This document shows positions 24,334-33,701 of a stretch of 64,000 nt of DNA, piece by piece (the stretch's first letter is position 1; every line of letters starts with the position of its first letter). The translations under genes were made by a program, and so were the position numbers. Source of the stretch: an uncultured Holophaga sp. (GTDB lineage: Bacteria; Acidobacteriota; Holophagae; Holophagales; Holophagaceae); the NCBI RefSeq assembly GCF_963677305.1, contig NZ_OY781925.1, forward strand, positions 1,699,001-1,763,000. Direction: 5' to 3'. Under the pieces are notes generated by a model. That model saw only the letters and a list, made by a program, of their open reading frames with translations. It made no database searches and had not been told where the DNA came from.

Positions 24334-25845
24334 ATGCCTCCATTCCGTCTGCTTCCGATCCTCCTGGTCAGCTACAGTCTGGTGGCCCAGGAGGCGACCC
24401 CCATCTCGCTGCGCCGGGCGATCGAACTCTCGCTCGGCAACAACTTGCAGGTGCAGATCGCCCGGGAGACCCGCGAGATCAACGGCCGGGCCACCGAGAC
24501 TGCGGCCAGGGGTACCTTCGACTGGACCCTCAATGGCAGCCTGGCCCTGGGGTACGCCGACACCACCAGCACCAGCATCTCCTCCAAGTCGGACCCGATC
24601 CTCGTGACCACCGAGGCTTCCACACGCACCCGGAACCTGGAGGCGGGAGTCTCCAAGCTCTTCGAGTGGGGGGGGACCTTCACCGCCAAGTACGCCCCCG
24701 ATTACACCAACTCTACTGGGACCTACACCTACTCGGGTGCCTCGTACCCCTTCGGAACGGCCCGCCCCTACTCGGGAAGTCTGAGTGCCTCCTACACCCA
24801 GAGCCTGCTGCGGAACTTCGGGCGCGAGGCCACGGCGGCCACGCTCCTGGTGGCGCAGAAGGGGACCCTCATTGCCGACTACGCCTATCAGCAGACGATC
24901 ATCGAGCTCGTGGCCTCCACAGAAGCGGCCTACTGGGATGTGGTCTACGCCGAGCGGAACCTCGAGAACAAGCGGCTCTCCCTGGCCCTTGCCCAGAAGC
25001 AGCTCAAGGAAAACCGCATCCGGGTGGAGGTCGGGACCCTTGCTCCCATCGAGGTGACCTCGGCTGAGGCCACGGTGGCGCTCCGGGAGCAGGACATCAT
25101 CAGTGCCGAGGCCCAGGTGTTCAACGCCAAGGATGCCCTGACCCGCATTCTCTATGCCCAGGCGGAGCGCCCCGGGGATATCCGGACCACCGATGCCCCA
25201 AGTCTCTCCCACATCGGCCTGGACGAGGCCGCTGCGGTGAAGATGGCCCTGGACCGGCGCGTGGAGCTCAAGGAAGCCCAGCTGACGGTCGACTCCAAGC
25301 GGATCCTGGAGCGGGCGGCCGCCAACCGCACCCGTCCCCAGCTGGACGCCTATGTGGCCTACAACGGAGCCTCGGACAGCTATGGGAGCCTGAGTTCGAT
25401 GAACTCGGACCTGACGGGCTTCAAGAACCCCGGCTACCAAGTGGGGCTCCAGTTCTCCATGCCCCTGGGGAACCATGCAGCCGCAGGGGCCCTCTCCCAG
25501 GCCAGGGCCGCCGCCCGCAGCAGCGAATTATCCCGGCGGGATGCAGAGCTCGGGATCGTCCTGGAGGTCCGGACCGCCATCCGGAACGTGGAGGCTGCGG
25601 AAAAGGGCGTGAAGGCCGCCGAGAAGACCCGGATCTTCCGCGAGAGGGACCTGGAGGCTGAGCAGAAGAAGTTCGACAACGGCATGAGCACCAACTTCCT
25701 GGTGCTTTCCAAGCAGAACGATCTGGACACGGCCCGGGCTTCCGAGATCCAGAGCCAGATCGCCTACGCCAAGGCCGCTTCCGCCTTCGAAAAGGCGGTG
25801 GGCAACCTGCTGGATGCGCGGATCCCAGGAGTCAGGTTCCAGTAG
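24334..25845 (+). CDS. TolC-like outer-membrane efflux protein
   Basis: 503 residues, as expected for TolC/OprM-type channels. An N-terminal signal peptide (PFRLLPILLVSYSLVAQ) is followed by ISLRRAIELSLGNNLQVQIAR, the standard first helix of the family, and two internal repeats each rich in Ala and Gln in heptads (KGVKAAEKTRIFRERDLEAEQKKFDNGMSTNF). It would give a trans-periplasmic exit for an RND, MFS or ABC exporter; no inner-membrane partner is adjacent, although an ABC exporter lies at 56299. GGAG is 6 bases before the ATG. The end overlaps the convergent LysR gene by 14 bases. Confidence 0.92.
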   Translation: MPPFRLLPILLVSYSLVAQEATPISLRRAIELSLGNNLQVQIARETREINGRATETAARGTFDWTLNGSLALGYADTTSTSISSKSDPILVTTEASTRTRNLEAGVSKLFEWGGTFTAKYAPDYTNSTGTYTYSGASYPFGTARPYSGSLSASYTQSLLRNFGREATAATLLVAQKGTLIADYAYQQTIIELVASTEAAYWDVVYAERNLENKRLSLALAQKQLKENRIRVEVGTLAPIEVTSAEATVALREQDIISAEAQVFNAKDALTRILYAQAERPGDIRTTDAPSLSHIGLDEAAAVKMALDRRVELKEAQLTVDSKRILERAAANRTRPQLDAYVAYNGASDSYGSLSSMNSDLTGFKNPGYQVGLQFSMPLGNHAAAGALSQARAAARSSELSRRDAELGIVLEVRTAIRNVEAAEKGVKAAEKTRIFRERDLEAEQKKFDNGMSTNFLVLSKQNDLDTARASEIQSQIAYAKAASAFEKAVGNLLDARIPGVRFQ

Positions 25846-26719
25846 GTTCCAGCTCGGCCAGGAAGAGGGCGGCGGCGGGATTCTCGAGGGCCTTCTTCCA
25901 GATGGCAACAGCCCGACAGTCCATATCCTGGCCATCCAGATCCACCGCTCGGATCTGGTAGTGGCTATAGAACTGGATGATGTGCCGGGAGAGGATGGTG
26001 ACCCCCTGGCCGGTCTCCACGAGGAAGAGCAGGTTCTCGAAGCTGGGGGTCTCCTTGCTCACCCGGGGTTCAACCCCTGCCCGGCGGAAACGCTCCATCA
26101 GCCAGCGCCGGGCCCGCTGTCCCGAGTCTGCGGTCATGAGGATCAGGGGTTCTTCCCGCAGGTCGGAGAGGGTCAAGTGCTCCCGATCCGCCAGGGGGTG
26201 CTCGGCGGAGAGCACTGCCACAGCCTGATCGGGGAACAGTGTCCGCATCTCGTAGTCCTCGGGAAGGTCCAGGCCCACCGCAACGGTGAGGGCCAAGTCC
26301 ACGGTCCCTCGGGTGAGGGCCTCTTCCAGGCCCTGCATGTGGTGGTGTTCCACCTGAAGGTCCACTTGCGGGTGCTTCTGGCGGAAGCGTCGCATGGTGG
26401 CCCCCATGACCCGCTCCATGGAGCCCAGGAAGCCGACCCGGAGGGTCCCCAGCTCTCCCTGGTCAGCCAGCCTGGCCCTGGCCAGGGTCTCCTCCATGTC
26501 CCTCAGCAGCCTGCGGCCCTCGTCTCTGAGGATCTCGCCGGCCCGGGTGAGCCTGATGGCATGCCGGTCCCGGATGAAGAGCTTCATCTCAAGGCGGCGC
26601 TCAAGTTCCGCGATCTGGTAACTCACGGCGGACTGGGTGACCTGGAGTTGTCTGGCGGCCTCTGTGAAGCTGGGGCAGTCTGCCACCGTCACGAAGTAGT
26701 CCAGATGTCTGATGTCCAA
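25832..26719 (-). CDS. LysR-type regulator
   Basis: 295 residues, with a typical N-terminal helix-turn-helix (MDIRHLDYFVTVADCPSF, then QSAVSYQIAELE) and an effector domain. It resembles the LysR protein at 62622-63509 more than the others (both have VADCxSFT and AVSYQIAxLE). It is 18 bases after a nitroreductase gene on the same strand, so the two are probably one transcript, and the regulator may control that reductase. Its 3' end overlaps the tail of the convergent TolC-like gene. Confidence 0.92.
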   Translation of the reverse strand: MDIRHLDYFVTVADCPSFTEAARQLQVTQSAVSYQIAELERRLEMKLFIRDRHAIRLTRAGEILRDEGRRLLRDMEETLARARLADQGELGTLRVGFLGSMERVMGATMRRFRQKHPQVDLQVEHHHMQGLEEALTRGTVDLALTVAVGLDLPEDYEMRTLFPDQAVAVLSAEHPLADREHLTLSDLREEPLILMTADSGQRARRWLMERFRRAGVEPRVSKETPSFENLLFLVETGQGVTILSRHIIQFYSHYQIRAVDLDGQDMDCRAVAIWKKALENPAAALFLAELEPTGT

Positions 26720-26737
26720 GTCCGCCCCCTCCGGCGG

Positions 26738-27391
26738 CTATTTTAGGATGAAGAGCTCTTCGGCCGGGTAGCGGAACTTGGTGGCCTTGGCGTAGGCATC
26801 CTCAGGGCTCCGGTAGCCCAGGGCGCACATGCAGACCGTGTGGTAGCCCGTGCCCTCCAGTCCCAGGATCCGGTCGAACTCCGCAGGACTGAAGCCTTCC
26901 ATAGGGCAGGCATCGATGCCCAGCAGGGCGGCGGTGGTCAGGAGGTTGCCCAGGGCCAGGTAAGCCTGGCGTGCGGCCCAGTGTCCGGCGACGGGGGCCC
27001 GAGGGCCTTCGACCAGGTCGCTGACGATGGTGTTCCGCATGCCGCCGAAGGCCTCCAGGGGCTGGTCCCGGGTGTGGGCGACCCGGGCGACGTAGTCTTC
27101 AACATCCTTCAGGGTGATCCTGTCCCGGGCGGCGAAGACCACCAGATGGCTGGCATCGGTGACCTGTGCCTGGCCCCTGGCGGCTTCCCTCAGACGGGCC
27201 CGGACGGCTGGATTCTCGGGCAGGATGAAGCGGTAGGGCTGGAGCCCGTAGGAGCTGGCCGAGAGGGCAAGGGCCTCCTTCAAGGTGCCCCAGTCCTCGG
27301 GACTGACGGGTCTCGCCGGATCGAAGCGCTTGGTCGCATAGCGCCACTGGAGGCTGTCAAGGATGTCGCTGGCCTGGGTCTTCGTGGACAT
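26738..27391 (-). CDS. Nitroreductase-family NAD(P)H:flavin oxidoreductase
   Basis: 217 residues of the NfsB-like FMN family. RYATKRFDPARPVSPEDWGTL is the N-terminal FMN phosphate-binding region, SSYGLQPYRFIL the second, and GIDACPMEGFSPAEFD with the C-terminal GYRSPEDAYAKATKFR block the third; together these are diagnostic of the NfsB/dihydropteridine reductase group. It reduces nitroaromatics, quinones or flavins with NAD(P)H in the cytoplasm. In this setting an aromatic or quinone substrate is attractive but unproven. It precedes a LysR gene by 18 bases. Confidence 0.93.
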   Translation of the reverse strand: MSTKTQASDILDSLQWRYATKRFDPARPVSPEDWGTLKEALALSASSYGLQPYRFILPENPAVRARLREAARGQAQVTDASHLVVFAARDRITLKDVEDYVARVAHTRDQPLEAFGGMRNTIVSDLVEGPRAPVAGHWAARQAYLALGNLLTTAALLGIDACPMEGFSPAEFDRILGLEGTGYHTVCMCALGYRSPEDAYAKATKFRYPAEELFILK

Positions 27392-27480
27392 GGGATGCTC
27401 CTCTGGAAGTCGGTCTGGTGCTCTTTCCTGCCGACTCTGTTCCTTCGATGCCGGGATCCCCCTGTCGTGGCCATGACTTT

Positions 27481-27981
27481 TCAGTCGGCGAAACCCGTGG
27501 CCTGGAGGATGAACCGCGCGATGGCCGGGGGGGCATTGAGATCCAGGAGGGGGACCTTCAGGCCTGCAATGGGCTCATCACTGGCCACCGCGATGACATC
27601 GGGATCGTCCGGCTGGCTCAGGGGCTTGCCCTCCGAGGCCCGGTGGATCTCGATCTTGGGGTGGGGATGGGTCTTGAAGCCCTCGATGATGAGCAGGTCC
27701 ACGGGGCTCATCCGGTCGATCAGGAACTCGATGGGGGGCTCAGCCTCGTCTCGCAGTTCATGGAGCATCACCCAGCGCTGGCTGGAGACGATCATCACCT
27801 CCGAGGCGCCGGCCTCCCGGTGGCGGAAGGAGTCCTTGCCCGGCTTGTCCATGTCGAAGCGGTGGTGGGTGTGCTTCATGGTGGAGACGGTGCGCCCTGC
27901 AGCCTTGAGCAGGGGCAGGAGCTCCACCAGGAGGGTGGTCTTGCCGCTGCCGCTCCATCCCACGAGACCGATGACTTTCAT
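27481..27981 (-). CDS. mobB: Molybdopterin-guanine dinucleotide biosynthesis protein MobB
   Basis: 166 residues. MobB is a GTP-binding partner of MobA in making the molybdopterin guanine dinucleotide form of the cofactor. MKVIGLVGWSGSGKTTLL at the start carries the Walker A P-loop, KHTHHRFDMDKPGKDS is the conserved MobB motif, and DLLIIEGFK the Walker B region. The longer open frame upstream has no such character. No mobA is in the window. The transhydroxylases here need this cofactor form, so its presence fits. Confidence 0.95.
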   Translation of the reverse strand: MKVIGLVGWSGSGKTTLLVELLPLLKAAGRTVSTMKHTHHRFDMDKPGKDSFRHREAGASEVMIVSSQRWVMLHELRDEAEPPIEFLIDRMSPVDLLIIEGFKTHPHPKIEIHRASEGKPLSQPDDPDVIAVASDEPIAGLKVPLLDLNAPPAIARFILQATGFAD

Positions 27982-28138
27982 GTTGTGACTCCTGAGGCTG
28001 CAGGGTGGTGTCCCACCTTGCGATCCGGGTGTCCCGGAATAGGCACTCCCAAGGTTGACAGAAACAAGGGGGGCCGCGTGACTTTTAGGGAATCTCCATC
28101 GGCCCGTCCGGGCCGGAGCTGGAGTCCCGGTGTCCGGG

Positions 28139-29671
28139 TCAGGGCTGGGGGGGGGCGGTCCTGCGGCCGTAGGGGATGCCGAGTTTCTGCAGGCGGTTCC
28201 GCAGGGTGCTCGCATTGATCCCCAGGAGCTCCGCGGCTCCGCCGGGCCCGTGGATCTTTCCCCCGGTCCGCCGGAGGATGGACAGGATGTGTTGGGCCAT
28301 GACCTCGTCCAGATTGGTGGTGCCGCTGGCTGCGAGGGGTTTCGAGGGCTGGTCCTGGCCACCCGGGAACAGGCTGTCGAAGAGGAGAGGACCTTGCGGA
28401 TGGCGGATCAACTCGCGCTCCACCAGGTTCTCCAGCTCGCGGACATTGCCTGGCCAGTCGTATTCACTCAGCCGTACCAGGGCGCCCGGAGCGATGGTGG
28501 GCGGATCTGCCATGCCGAGCTCCTGCCCCTTGACCTGGATGAAACGCCGGACCAGGGCCGGGATGTCCTCCTTCCGCCGTCGCAGCGGGGGGACGATGAT
28601 GGGGAAGACATTGATGCGGTACCAGAGGTCCTCGCGGAACTTCTGCTCGGAGACCATCTGCTCGAGGTTTCGGTGGGTGGCCGCGATGACCCGCACATCC
28701 ACCGGAATGGTGCGGGTGCCGCCCACCCGCTCGATCTCCCTGGACTGGAGCACCCGGAGCAGACGGACCTGGGCTTGGGGGGAGAGCTCACCGATCTCGT
28801 CCAGGAAGATGGTGCCCCCCTCGGCCCGTTCGAAGCGGCCGCGGTTGGAGCTGGACGCTCCGGTGAAGGCCCCCTTTTCATAGCCGAAGAGCTCGCTGTC
28901 GATGAGGCTCTCCGGGATCGCCCCGCAGTTCACCTTGATGAAGGGGCCTTCGCGTCGGGGAGAGGCGAAGTGGATGGCGCTGGCGATGACCTCCTTGCCC
29001 ACTCCGGTTTCGCCCATGATCACCACGGTGTTGTGGAGGGGGGCCACCTGGCGCACCATCTCCACCACATGGCGCAGCCCTCCATTGCCGCCGATGATGT
29101 CCTGGCTGGTGGCATAGGCCATCTCCCGGCTCAGGAAGTGCTTGTCGTCCAGGAGTTCCTCGCGGTTCTTCAGGAGTTCCTGGTGGGCCAGGGCATTCCA
29201 GAGGGCGATGGCAAAGGGGTCGGCGACGGTGGCGAGCAGCTCGGCGTGCCCCGGGGAATACCAGCCCTCCCCCTTGGCGCGCAGCACCAGGAGGCCGAAG
29301 AGCTTTCCCTCGATCCGCAGAGGGAGGAGCACCTCGGAGTAGCCCTCCACCTTCATGATCCGGCCCAGGGCGGTGGGAAGGGGGGTGTGCCGGTCATCCA
29401 CGATGACCGGCGCCCACTGCTGGTGCCACCAGTTCCAGGCGTGCTCCGGCACGGGAAAGATGGCCCCTGCGGGCTCGATACCCTGGGCGCTGATGTGGGC
29501 GATGCGGCGGATGGCCCCCAGGCTGTGGTCGAGCATGTCCAGGCGCATCTCCTCCAGGGGCATGGCCCCCGCGAGGATCGGGAAGGTGCGCTGCATGGCG
29601 GTCTCGATGTTCAGACTGCTGCAGACCTTGAGGGTCACCTCGCGAAAGAAGGATTCGGTGGCGTCAGTCAA
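28139..29671 (-). CDS. Sigma-54 dependent activator with GAF domain
   Basis: 510 residues. Residues ~15-170 look like a GAF sensor domain, ~185-430 are the AAA+ domain (Walker A GETGVGKE, GYEKGAFTGA for contact with sigma-54, GGTIFLDEIGEL Walker B, WPGNVRELENL), and the end carries a Fis-type helix-turn-helix (AAELLGINASTLRNRLQKLGI). It should open sigma-54 promoters on binding a small molecule. It is divergent from the SCP2-transhydroxylase operon (205 bases between starts), which makes that operon the obvious target. No convincing -24/-12 promoter was found there, see rejected items. Confidence 0.93.
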   Translation of the reverse strand: MTDATESFFREVTLKVCSSLNIETAMQRTFPILAGAMPLEEMRLDMLDHSLGAIRRIAHISAQGIEPAGAIFPVPEHAWNWWHQQWAPVIVDDRHTPLPTALGRIMKVEGYSEVLLPLRIEGKLFGLLVLRAKGEGWYSPGHAELLATVADPFAIALWNALAHQELLKNREELLDDKHFLSREMAYATSQDIIGGNGGLRHVVEMVRQVAPLHNTVVIMGETGVGKEVIASAIHFASPRREGPFIKVNCGAIPESLIDSELFGYEKGAFTGASSSNRGRFERAEGGTIFLDEIGELSPQAQVRLLRVLQSREIERVGGTRTIPVDVRVIAATHRNLEQMVSEQKFREDLWYRINVFPIIVPPLRRRKEDIPALVRRFIQVKGQELGMADPPTIAPGALVRLSEYDWPGNVRELENLVERELIRHPQGPLLFDSLFPGGQDQPSKPLAASGTTNLDEVMAQHILSILRRTGGKIHGPGGAAELLGINASTLRNRLQKLGIPYGRRTAPPQP

Positions 29672-29710
29672 GGCTGTCTCCGAATTGTCGAATGCGGCAA
29701 TGGCCTATTG

Positions 29711-29806
29711 TATCGCCGAATATGGTGATTGTGTATTGCGATATTTGGCATATCAATCGTGCACGACTTTTCAAATGTTGCAAATAAAGAAGTAAATATT
29801 TGGCAT
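29711..29806. promoter_or_regulatory. Dyad and direct repeats in the divergent region, candidate activator sites
   Basis: TATCGC ... GCGATA (29711-29716, 29738-29743) forms a dyad; GATAT-TTGGC-ATATC (29740-29754) is a second, overlapping one; the 11-mer ATATTTGGCAT occurs twice (29741-29751 and 29796-29806), 55 bases apart, near five helical turns. These are the best candidates for upstream sites of the sigma-54 activator encoded divergently. Confidence 0.45.
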
Positions 29807-29875
29807 GACTCTGGATGTAGAAGTGTATCAAGACCCATGTACGAATTGTGTTCAGGAAATTTTCAGAGGTCATCC

Positions 29876-32833
29876 ATGCTGCTTGCGAATACCCAGTTCT
29901 CCGTTGTGCTCTATGGCATGGAGAAGGTCATCCGTCTGGCGGCCAAGTGGTACCCCGAGTTCCAGAGCCGCCTGGCGGAGCGGAACCTGGTGGTCCAGTT
30001 CAAGCTGCGGGACAACTCCCGGGGGCGGACCTTCTTCTTCAAGGAGGGCAGGGTCAGCTCTGCCAAGGGTATCCACGAGGGGCCCGATGTGGTGATGTCC
30101 TTCGAGGATGCGGTGACAGCCAACCGTCTCATGAGCCCCACCAAGGACATGATGGACTTCATCAGTGCCGCCAAGGCCTTCCAGATGGAAGTGCAGGGCA
30201 GGGACGAGGATGTCTTCTGGGTGGCCGACACTCTGAACATGATGCTGCGTCTCAATGCCGACTGTGGCGTGGACATGGGCAAGGGCGTCAAGCGCTACAC
30301 CAACTGTACCAACGGCGGTCCCGTCTTCGTCTATGTGAAGGACGGCAGGATCCTCCGCATCACCCCCATCGACTTCGATGCAGAGGATGCGGACCCCTGG
30401 GTCATCACGGCCCACGGGAAGAAGCTCAGCCCCCCCAAGAAGGCGACTCTGAGCCCTTACGGCCTGGCCTGGAAGTCCATGATCTATTCCAAGGACCGGC
30501 TGCTCCATCCCATGAAGCGGGTGGACTTCGACCCCGACGGCGAGCGCAATCCCCAGAACAGAGGCATCTCCGGCTATGAGCGGATCTCCTGGGACGAGGC
30601 GCTGGACCTCGTGGCCAAGGAGATCAAGCGGGTGAAGCAGGTCCACGGGCCGGGCGCCATCATGAACGGCAGCGGCTCCCACCACACCTGGGGTGCCATC
30701 GGCTACTGGCTCAGCGCCCGCCTCCGCTTCTTCAACACCCTGGGCTTCACGCCCGTCGGGCACAACCCCGACAGCTGGGAGGGTTGGTACTGGGGGGCTT
30801 CCCATCACTGGGGTCAGACCGCCCACAACGGCGGCGGGGAGACATACAACACCGTGGAGGACCTGCTGCAGAACGCCGAGATGGTGGTCTTCTGGTCCAG
30901 CGATCCCGAGGCCACCAGCGGCGTCTACGGCGCCGGGGACGGCACCATCCGGCGCCAGTGGCTCAAGGAACTCGGCATCCCCGTGGTCCACATCGATCCT
31001 TACTACAACCACACGGCGGCCCTCTTTCCCGGCAAGTGGCTGGCCCCCAGGCCTGGCACCGACAATGCCATGGTCCTGGCCATCGCCTACGTGTGGATCA
31101 CAGAGGATCTCTACGACAAGGAATACGTAGCCACCCGGACCCACGGCTTCGACAAGTGGAAGGCCCATGTGCTGGGCGAGGATGACGGCACCCCCAAGAC
31201 TCCCGAGTGGCAGGAGGTCGAGACGGGTGTGCCCGCCAAGGACCTCCGGGCCCTGGCCCGGGAGTGGGGCAGCAAGCGCACCTATCTGGCCGCCGGGGGC
31301 ATCATCGCCTTCGGCGGGGCCTGCCGGCAGGCCACGGGCACGGATTGGGCCCGGGGCATGGTCTACCTCATGGGGATGCAGGGGCTGGGCAAGCCCGGGG
31401 TCAACATGGGGGGGCTCCAGCAGGGGACCCCGGTGGACACCCGCTTCTTCTGGCCCGGCTACTCCGAGGGCGGTATGTCTGCTGACACTCAGGGGACCGG
31501 AGCCCTGGTCAACATGTACCAGCGCATGCCCCAGACCCCTTCCATGAACACGGTCCAGCAGCTGGTGCCCCGCCTCAAGATCCCCGAGGCCATCATGGAG
31601 GGCCAGTGCGAGGGCTATCCGACCGATCCCCGCACGATTGAGGGCCAGTTCTTCAAATACAAGTACCCTTCGCCCGGGCACTCACCGGTGCGGCTCTATT
31701 ACAAGTACGGCGGCTCCCACTTCGGGACCATGGTGGACAGCAACCGCTATGCCCGGATGTACCGTTCCGAGAGCCTGGAGTGCGTCGTGAACCAGTCCAT
31801 CTGGTTCGAGGGCGAGGCCAAGTATGCGGACATCATCCTGCCGGCCTGTACCAATTTCGAGCGCTGGGACATCGGCGAGCACGCCAACTGCGGCGGCTAC
31901 ATTCAGCATTCCTTCACCCAGAGCAACCACCGGGTGATCGTGATGCAGCACAAGGCCATCGAGCCCCTCGGCGAAAGCAAGTCCGACTACCAGATCTTCC
32001 AGGAGTTGGCGGAGCGCTTGGGGGTGGCGGCTCCCTTCAGCGAAGGCACTTCGGAGTTCGACTGGTGCAAGCGCTACTTCCACGCCACGGATGTGCCCAA
32101 GCGCATGTCGTGGAAGAAGTTCCTCAAGAAGGGCTACTACGTGGTGCCCCCCCTGCCGGAGGATCGCCGCGACCCCGTCTCCTACCGCTGGTTCTATGAG
32201 GGACGCCAGAAGGACACCCCCGAGCTCACCCCGCTCCCCGGCGACTACACCGATGGCTTCCGCAAGGGCATCGGGACCCAGACAGGCCGGATCGAGTTCG
32301 AGTCCTCGACGCTCAAGCGCTTTGATCCGGAGGACCCTGAGCGGCCACCGGTCATGAAATACCGGCGCTCCTGGGAGGGACCCGGGACCGAACTGGAGCA
32401 GAAATACCCCCTCCAGCTCATGAGCCCCCATCCCAAGTTCTCCTTCCACACCATGGGGGACGGCAAGGACAGCGTTATCAACGATGTCAAGGACCACCGG
32501 GTGCTGGTGGACGGCTGGTACTACTGGGTCGCCCGCCTCAACCGCCAGGATGCCGCGGCCCGCGGCATCAAGGACAACGACCTCATCAAGCTCTACAACG
32601 ACCGTGGCGCGGTGGTCTGCGCCGCCCAGGTGACGGATCGCCTGCCTCCGGGCGTGGTCCATTCCTATGAGTCCTGTGCGGTCTACGCCCCCGTGGGCAA
32701 GCCCGGCGAGAGCGTGGATCGGGGAGGCTGCATCAATGGCCTGACCCCGAGCCGGATGATCATCAAGAAGTCCCACGGCATGTGCAATTCGACCCTGCTG
32801 GAGGTCTGCAGGTGGAACGGGGAGGGCCTCTGA
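29876..32833 (+). CDS. SCP2-like domain fused to a transhydroxylase-type molybdopterin large subunit
   Basis: 985 residues. Residues 1-133 form an extra domain with the pattern of SCP-2 sterol-transfer proteins (FKLRDNSRGRTFFFKEGRV, DVVMSFEDAVTANRLM, FQMEVQGRDEDVFWVADTL). From residue 134 the protein is collinear with AthL, offset 133: H269, Y277, D299, S300, W301 and Y529 match AthL H136, Y144, D166, S167, W168 and Y396, so it should be catalytically competent. The ATG at 29876 has AGAGGT upstream; an ATG 13 codons earlier is possible. It overlaps the next gene by one base (TGATG). Substrate may differ from pyrogallol; the SCP2-like part may bind a hydrophobic partner or lipid. Confidence 0.88.
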   Translation: MLLANTQFSVVLYGMEKVIRLAAKWYPEFQSRLAERNLVVQFKLRDNSRGRTFFFKEGRVSSAKGIHEGPDVVMSFEDAVTANRLMSPTKDMMDFISAAKAFQMEVQGRDEDVFWVADTLNMMLRLNADCGVDMGKGVKRYTNCTNGGPVFVYVKDGRILRITPIDFDAEDADPWVITAHGKKLSPPKKATLSPYGLAWKSMIYSKDRLLHPMKRVDFDPDGERNPQNRGISGYERISWDEALDLVAKEIKRVKQVHGPGAIMNGSGSHHTWGAIGYWLSARLRFFNTLGFTPVGHNPDSWEGWYWGASHHWGQTAHNGGGETYNTVEDLLQNAEMVVFWSSDPEATSGVYGAGDGTIRRQWLKELGIPVVHIDPYYNHTAALFPGKWLAPRPGTDNAMVLAIAYVWITEDLYDKEYVATRTHGFDKWKAHVLGEDDGTPKTPEWQEVETGVPAKDLRALAREWGSKRTYLAAGGIIAFGGACRQATGTDWARGMVYLMGMQGLGKPGVNMGGLQQGTPVDTRFFWPGYSEGGMSADTQGTGALVNMYQRMPQTPSMNTVQQLVPRLKIPEAIMEGQCEGYPTDPRTIEGQFFKYKYPSPGHSPVRLYYKYGGSHFGTMVDSNRYARMYRSESLECVVNQSIWFEGEAKYADIILPACTNFERWDIGEHANCGGYIQHSFTQSNHRVIVMQHKAIEPLGESKSDYQIFQELAERLGVAAPFSEGTSEFDWCKRYFHATDVPKRMSWKKFLKKGYYVVPPLPEDRRDPVSYRWFYEGRQKDTPELTPLPGDYTDGFRKGIGTQTGRIEFESSTLKRFDPEDPERPPVMKYRRSWEGPGTELEQKYPLQLMSPHPKFSFHTMGDGKDSVINDVKDHRVLVDGWYYWVARLNRQDAAARGIKDNDLIKLYNDRGAVVCAAQVTDRLPPGVVHSYESCAVYAPVGKPGESVDRGGCINGLTPSRMIIKKSHGMCNSTLLEVCRWNGEGL

Positions 32834-33669
32834 TGGCCAAGTGGTATTTCATGATCGATGTGGCCAAGTGTTGGGATTGCAACAACTGTCTCATTTCCTG
32901 CAAGGACGAGCACGTCGACAATGACTGGCCTGGCTACAGTGCTCCCCAGGCCCTGCACGGCCAGCGCTGGATGGATGTGCTGAGGACCGAGCGAGGCCAG
33001 TTCCCCATGATCGATGTGGCCTACCGTCCCACGCCCTGTATGCAGTGCCAGGAGGCCCCCTGCGTGAGGGCCTCGGGGGGTGCCATCACCCGCCGGGAGG
33101 ATGGCATCGTCCTCATCGATCCCGTCAGGGCCAAGGGGCGCCAGGACCTGGTCAAGACCTGTCCCTATGGGGCCATCCAGTGGAACGGGGAGCAGGATGT
33201 TCCCCAGAAGTGTACGATGTGCGCCCATCTGCTGGATGAAGGCTGGAAGCAGACCCGCTGCTCCCAGGCCTGCTTCGCCGGTGCCCTCAAGGTCATCAAG
33301 CTGGAGGAGGCCGAGCTGGCCCGCATGATCGAGGAGGAGGGGCTGGAGCAGCTCCATCCCGAGTGGGGGACGCGCCCCAATGTCTACTACCGGAACCTCT
33401 ACCGCTTCGATCGGGTCTTCATCGGCGGTAGTGCCGCTGTGGAAAGGGGGGGCGTCATGGACTGCGCCAAGGGGGCCAGGGCCGTCCTCTCAAAGGACGG
33501 CAGGGTCCTCGCTGAGGCGATGACCGATGCCTTCGGCGACTTCCGCTTCGACCGGCTGCCCGGGGACAGCGGGTCCTACACCGTGAGCCTGGAGTTCGAG
33601 GGGCGCCGCTCCGGCCCCTTCCAGGCCGAACTCGGACGGAGCCTCAATCTCGGAACCCTCATCGTCTAG
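32833..33669 (+). CDS. Iron-sulfur small subunit of the second transhydroxylase-like enzyme
   Basis: 278 residues, same architecture as AthS: CWDCNNCLISC, CMQCQEAPC, CPYGAIQW, CTMCAHLL and CSQACFAGA give cysteine ligands for three [4Fe-4S] clusters, followed by a TTR/Ig-like tail (DAFGDFRFDRL). The fourth group has CFAGA where AthS has CPTGA, so the usual Pro after the last Cys is Phe. It starts in the stop codon of the large subunit gene (TGATG), so the subunits are translated together. It is followed 32 bases later by a small DNA-binding protein gene. Confidence 0.9.
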   Translation: MAKWYFMIDVAKCWDCNNCLISCKDEHVDNDWPGYSAPQALHGQRWMDVLRTERGQFPMIDVAYRPTPCMQCQEAPCVRASGGAITRREDGIVLIDPVRAKGRQDLVKTCPYGAIQWNGEQDVPQKCTMCAHLLDEGWKQTRCSQACFAGALKVIKLEEAELARMIEEEGLEQLHPEWGTRPNVYYRNLYRFDRVFIGGSAAVERGGVMDCAKGARAVLSKDGRVLAEAMTDAFGDFRFDRLPGDSGSYTVSLEFEGRRSGPFQAELGRSLNLGTLIV

Positions 33670-33701
33670 GCCGTGAAGGCCTCTGTTGTGCTGGAGACAC
33701 C

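Noticed and set aside
23299..25476. A 725-codon minus-strand frame joining an N-terminal extension to the IclR gene
   Set aside because: The extension is antisense to the TolC-like gene and lacks any domain; the IclR part starts at 24099 or 24078.
29700..29876. Possible sigma-54 promoters before the SCP2-transhydroxylase gene
   Set aside because: Candidate GG and GC pairs are 11-12 bases apart instead of 10, so none was called.
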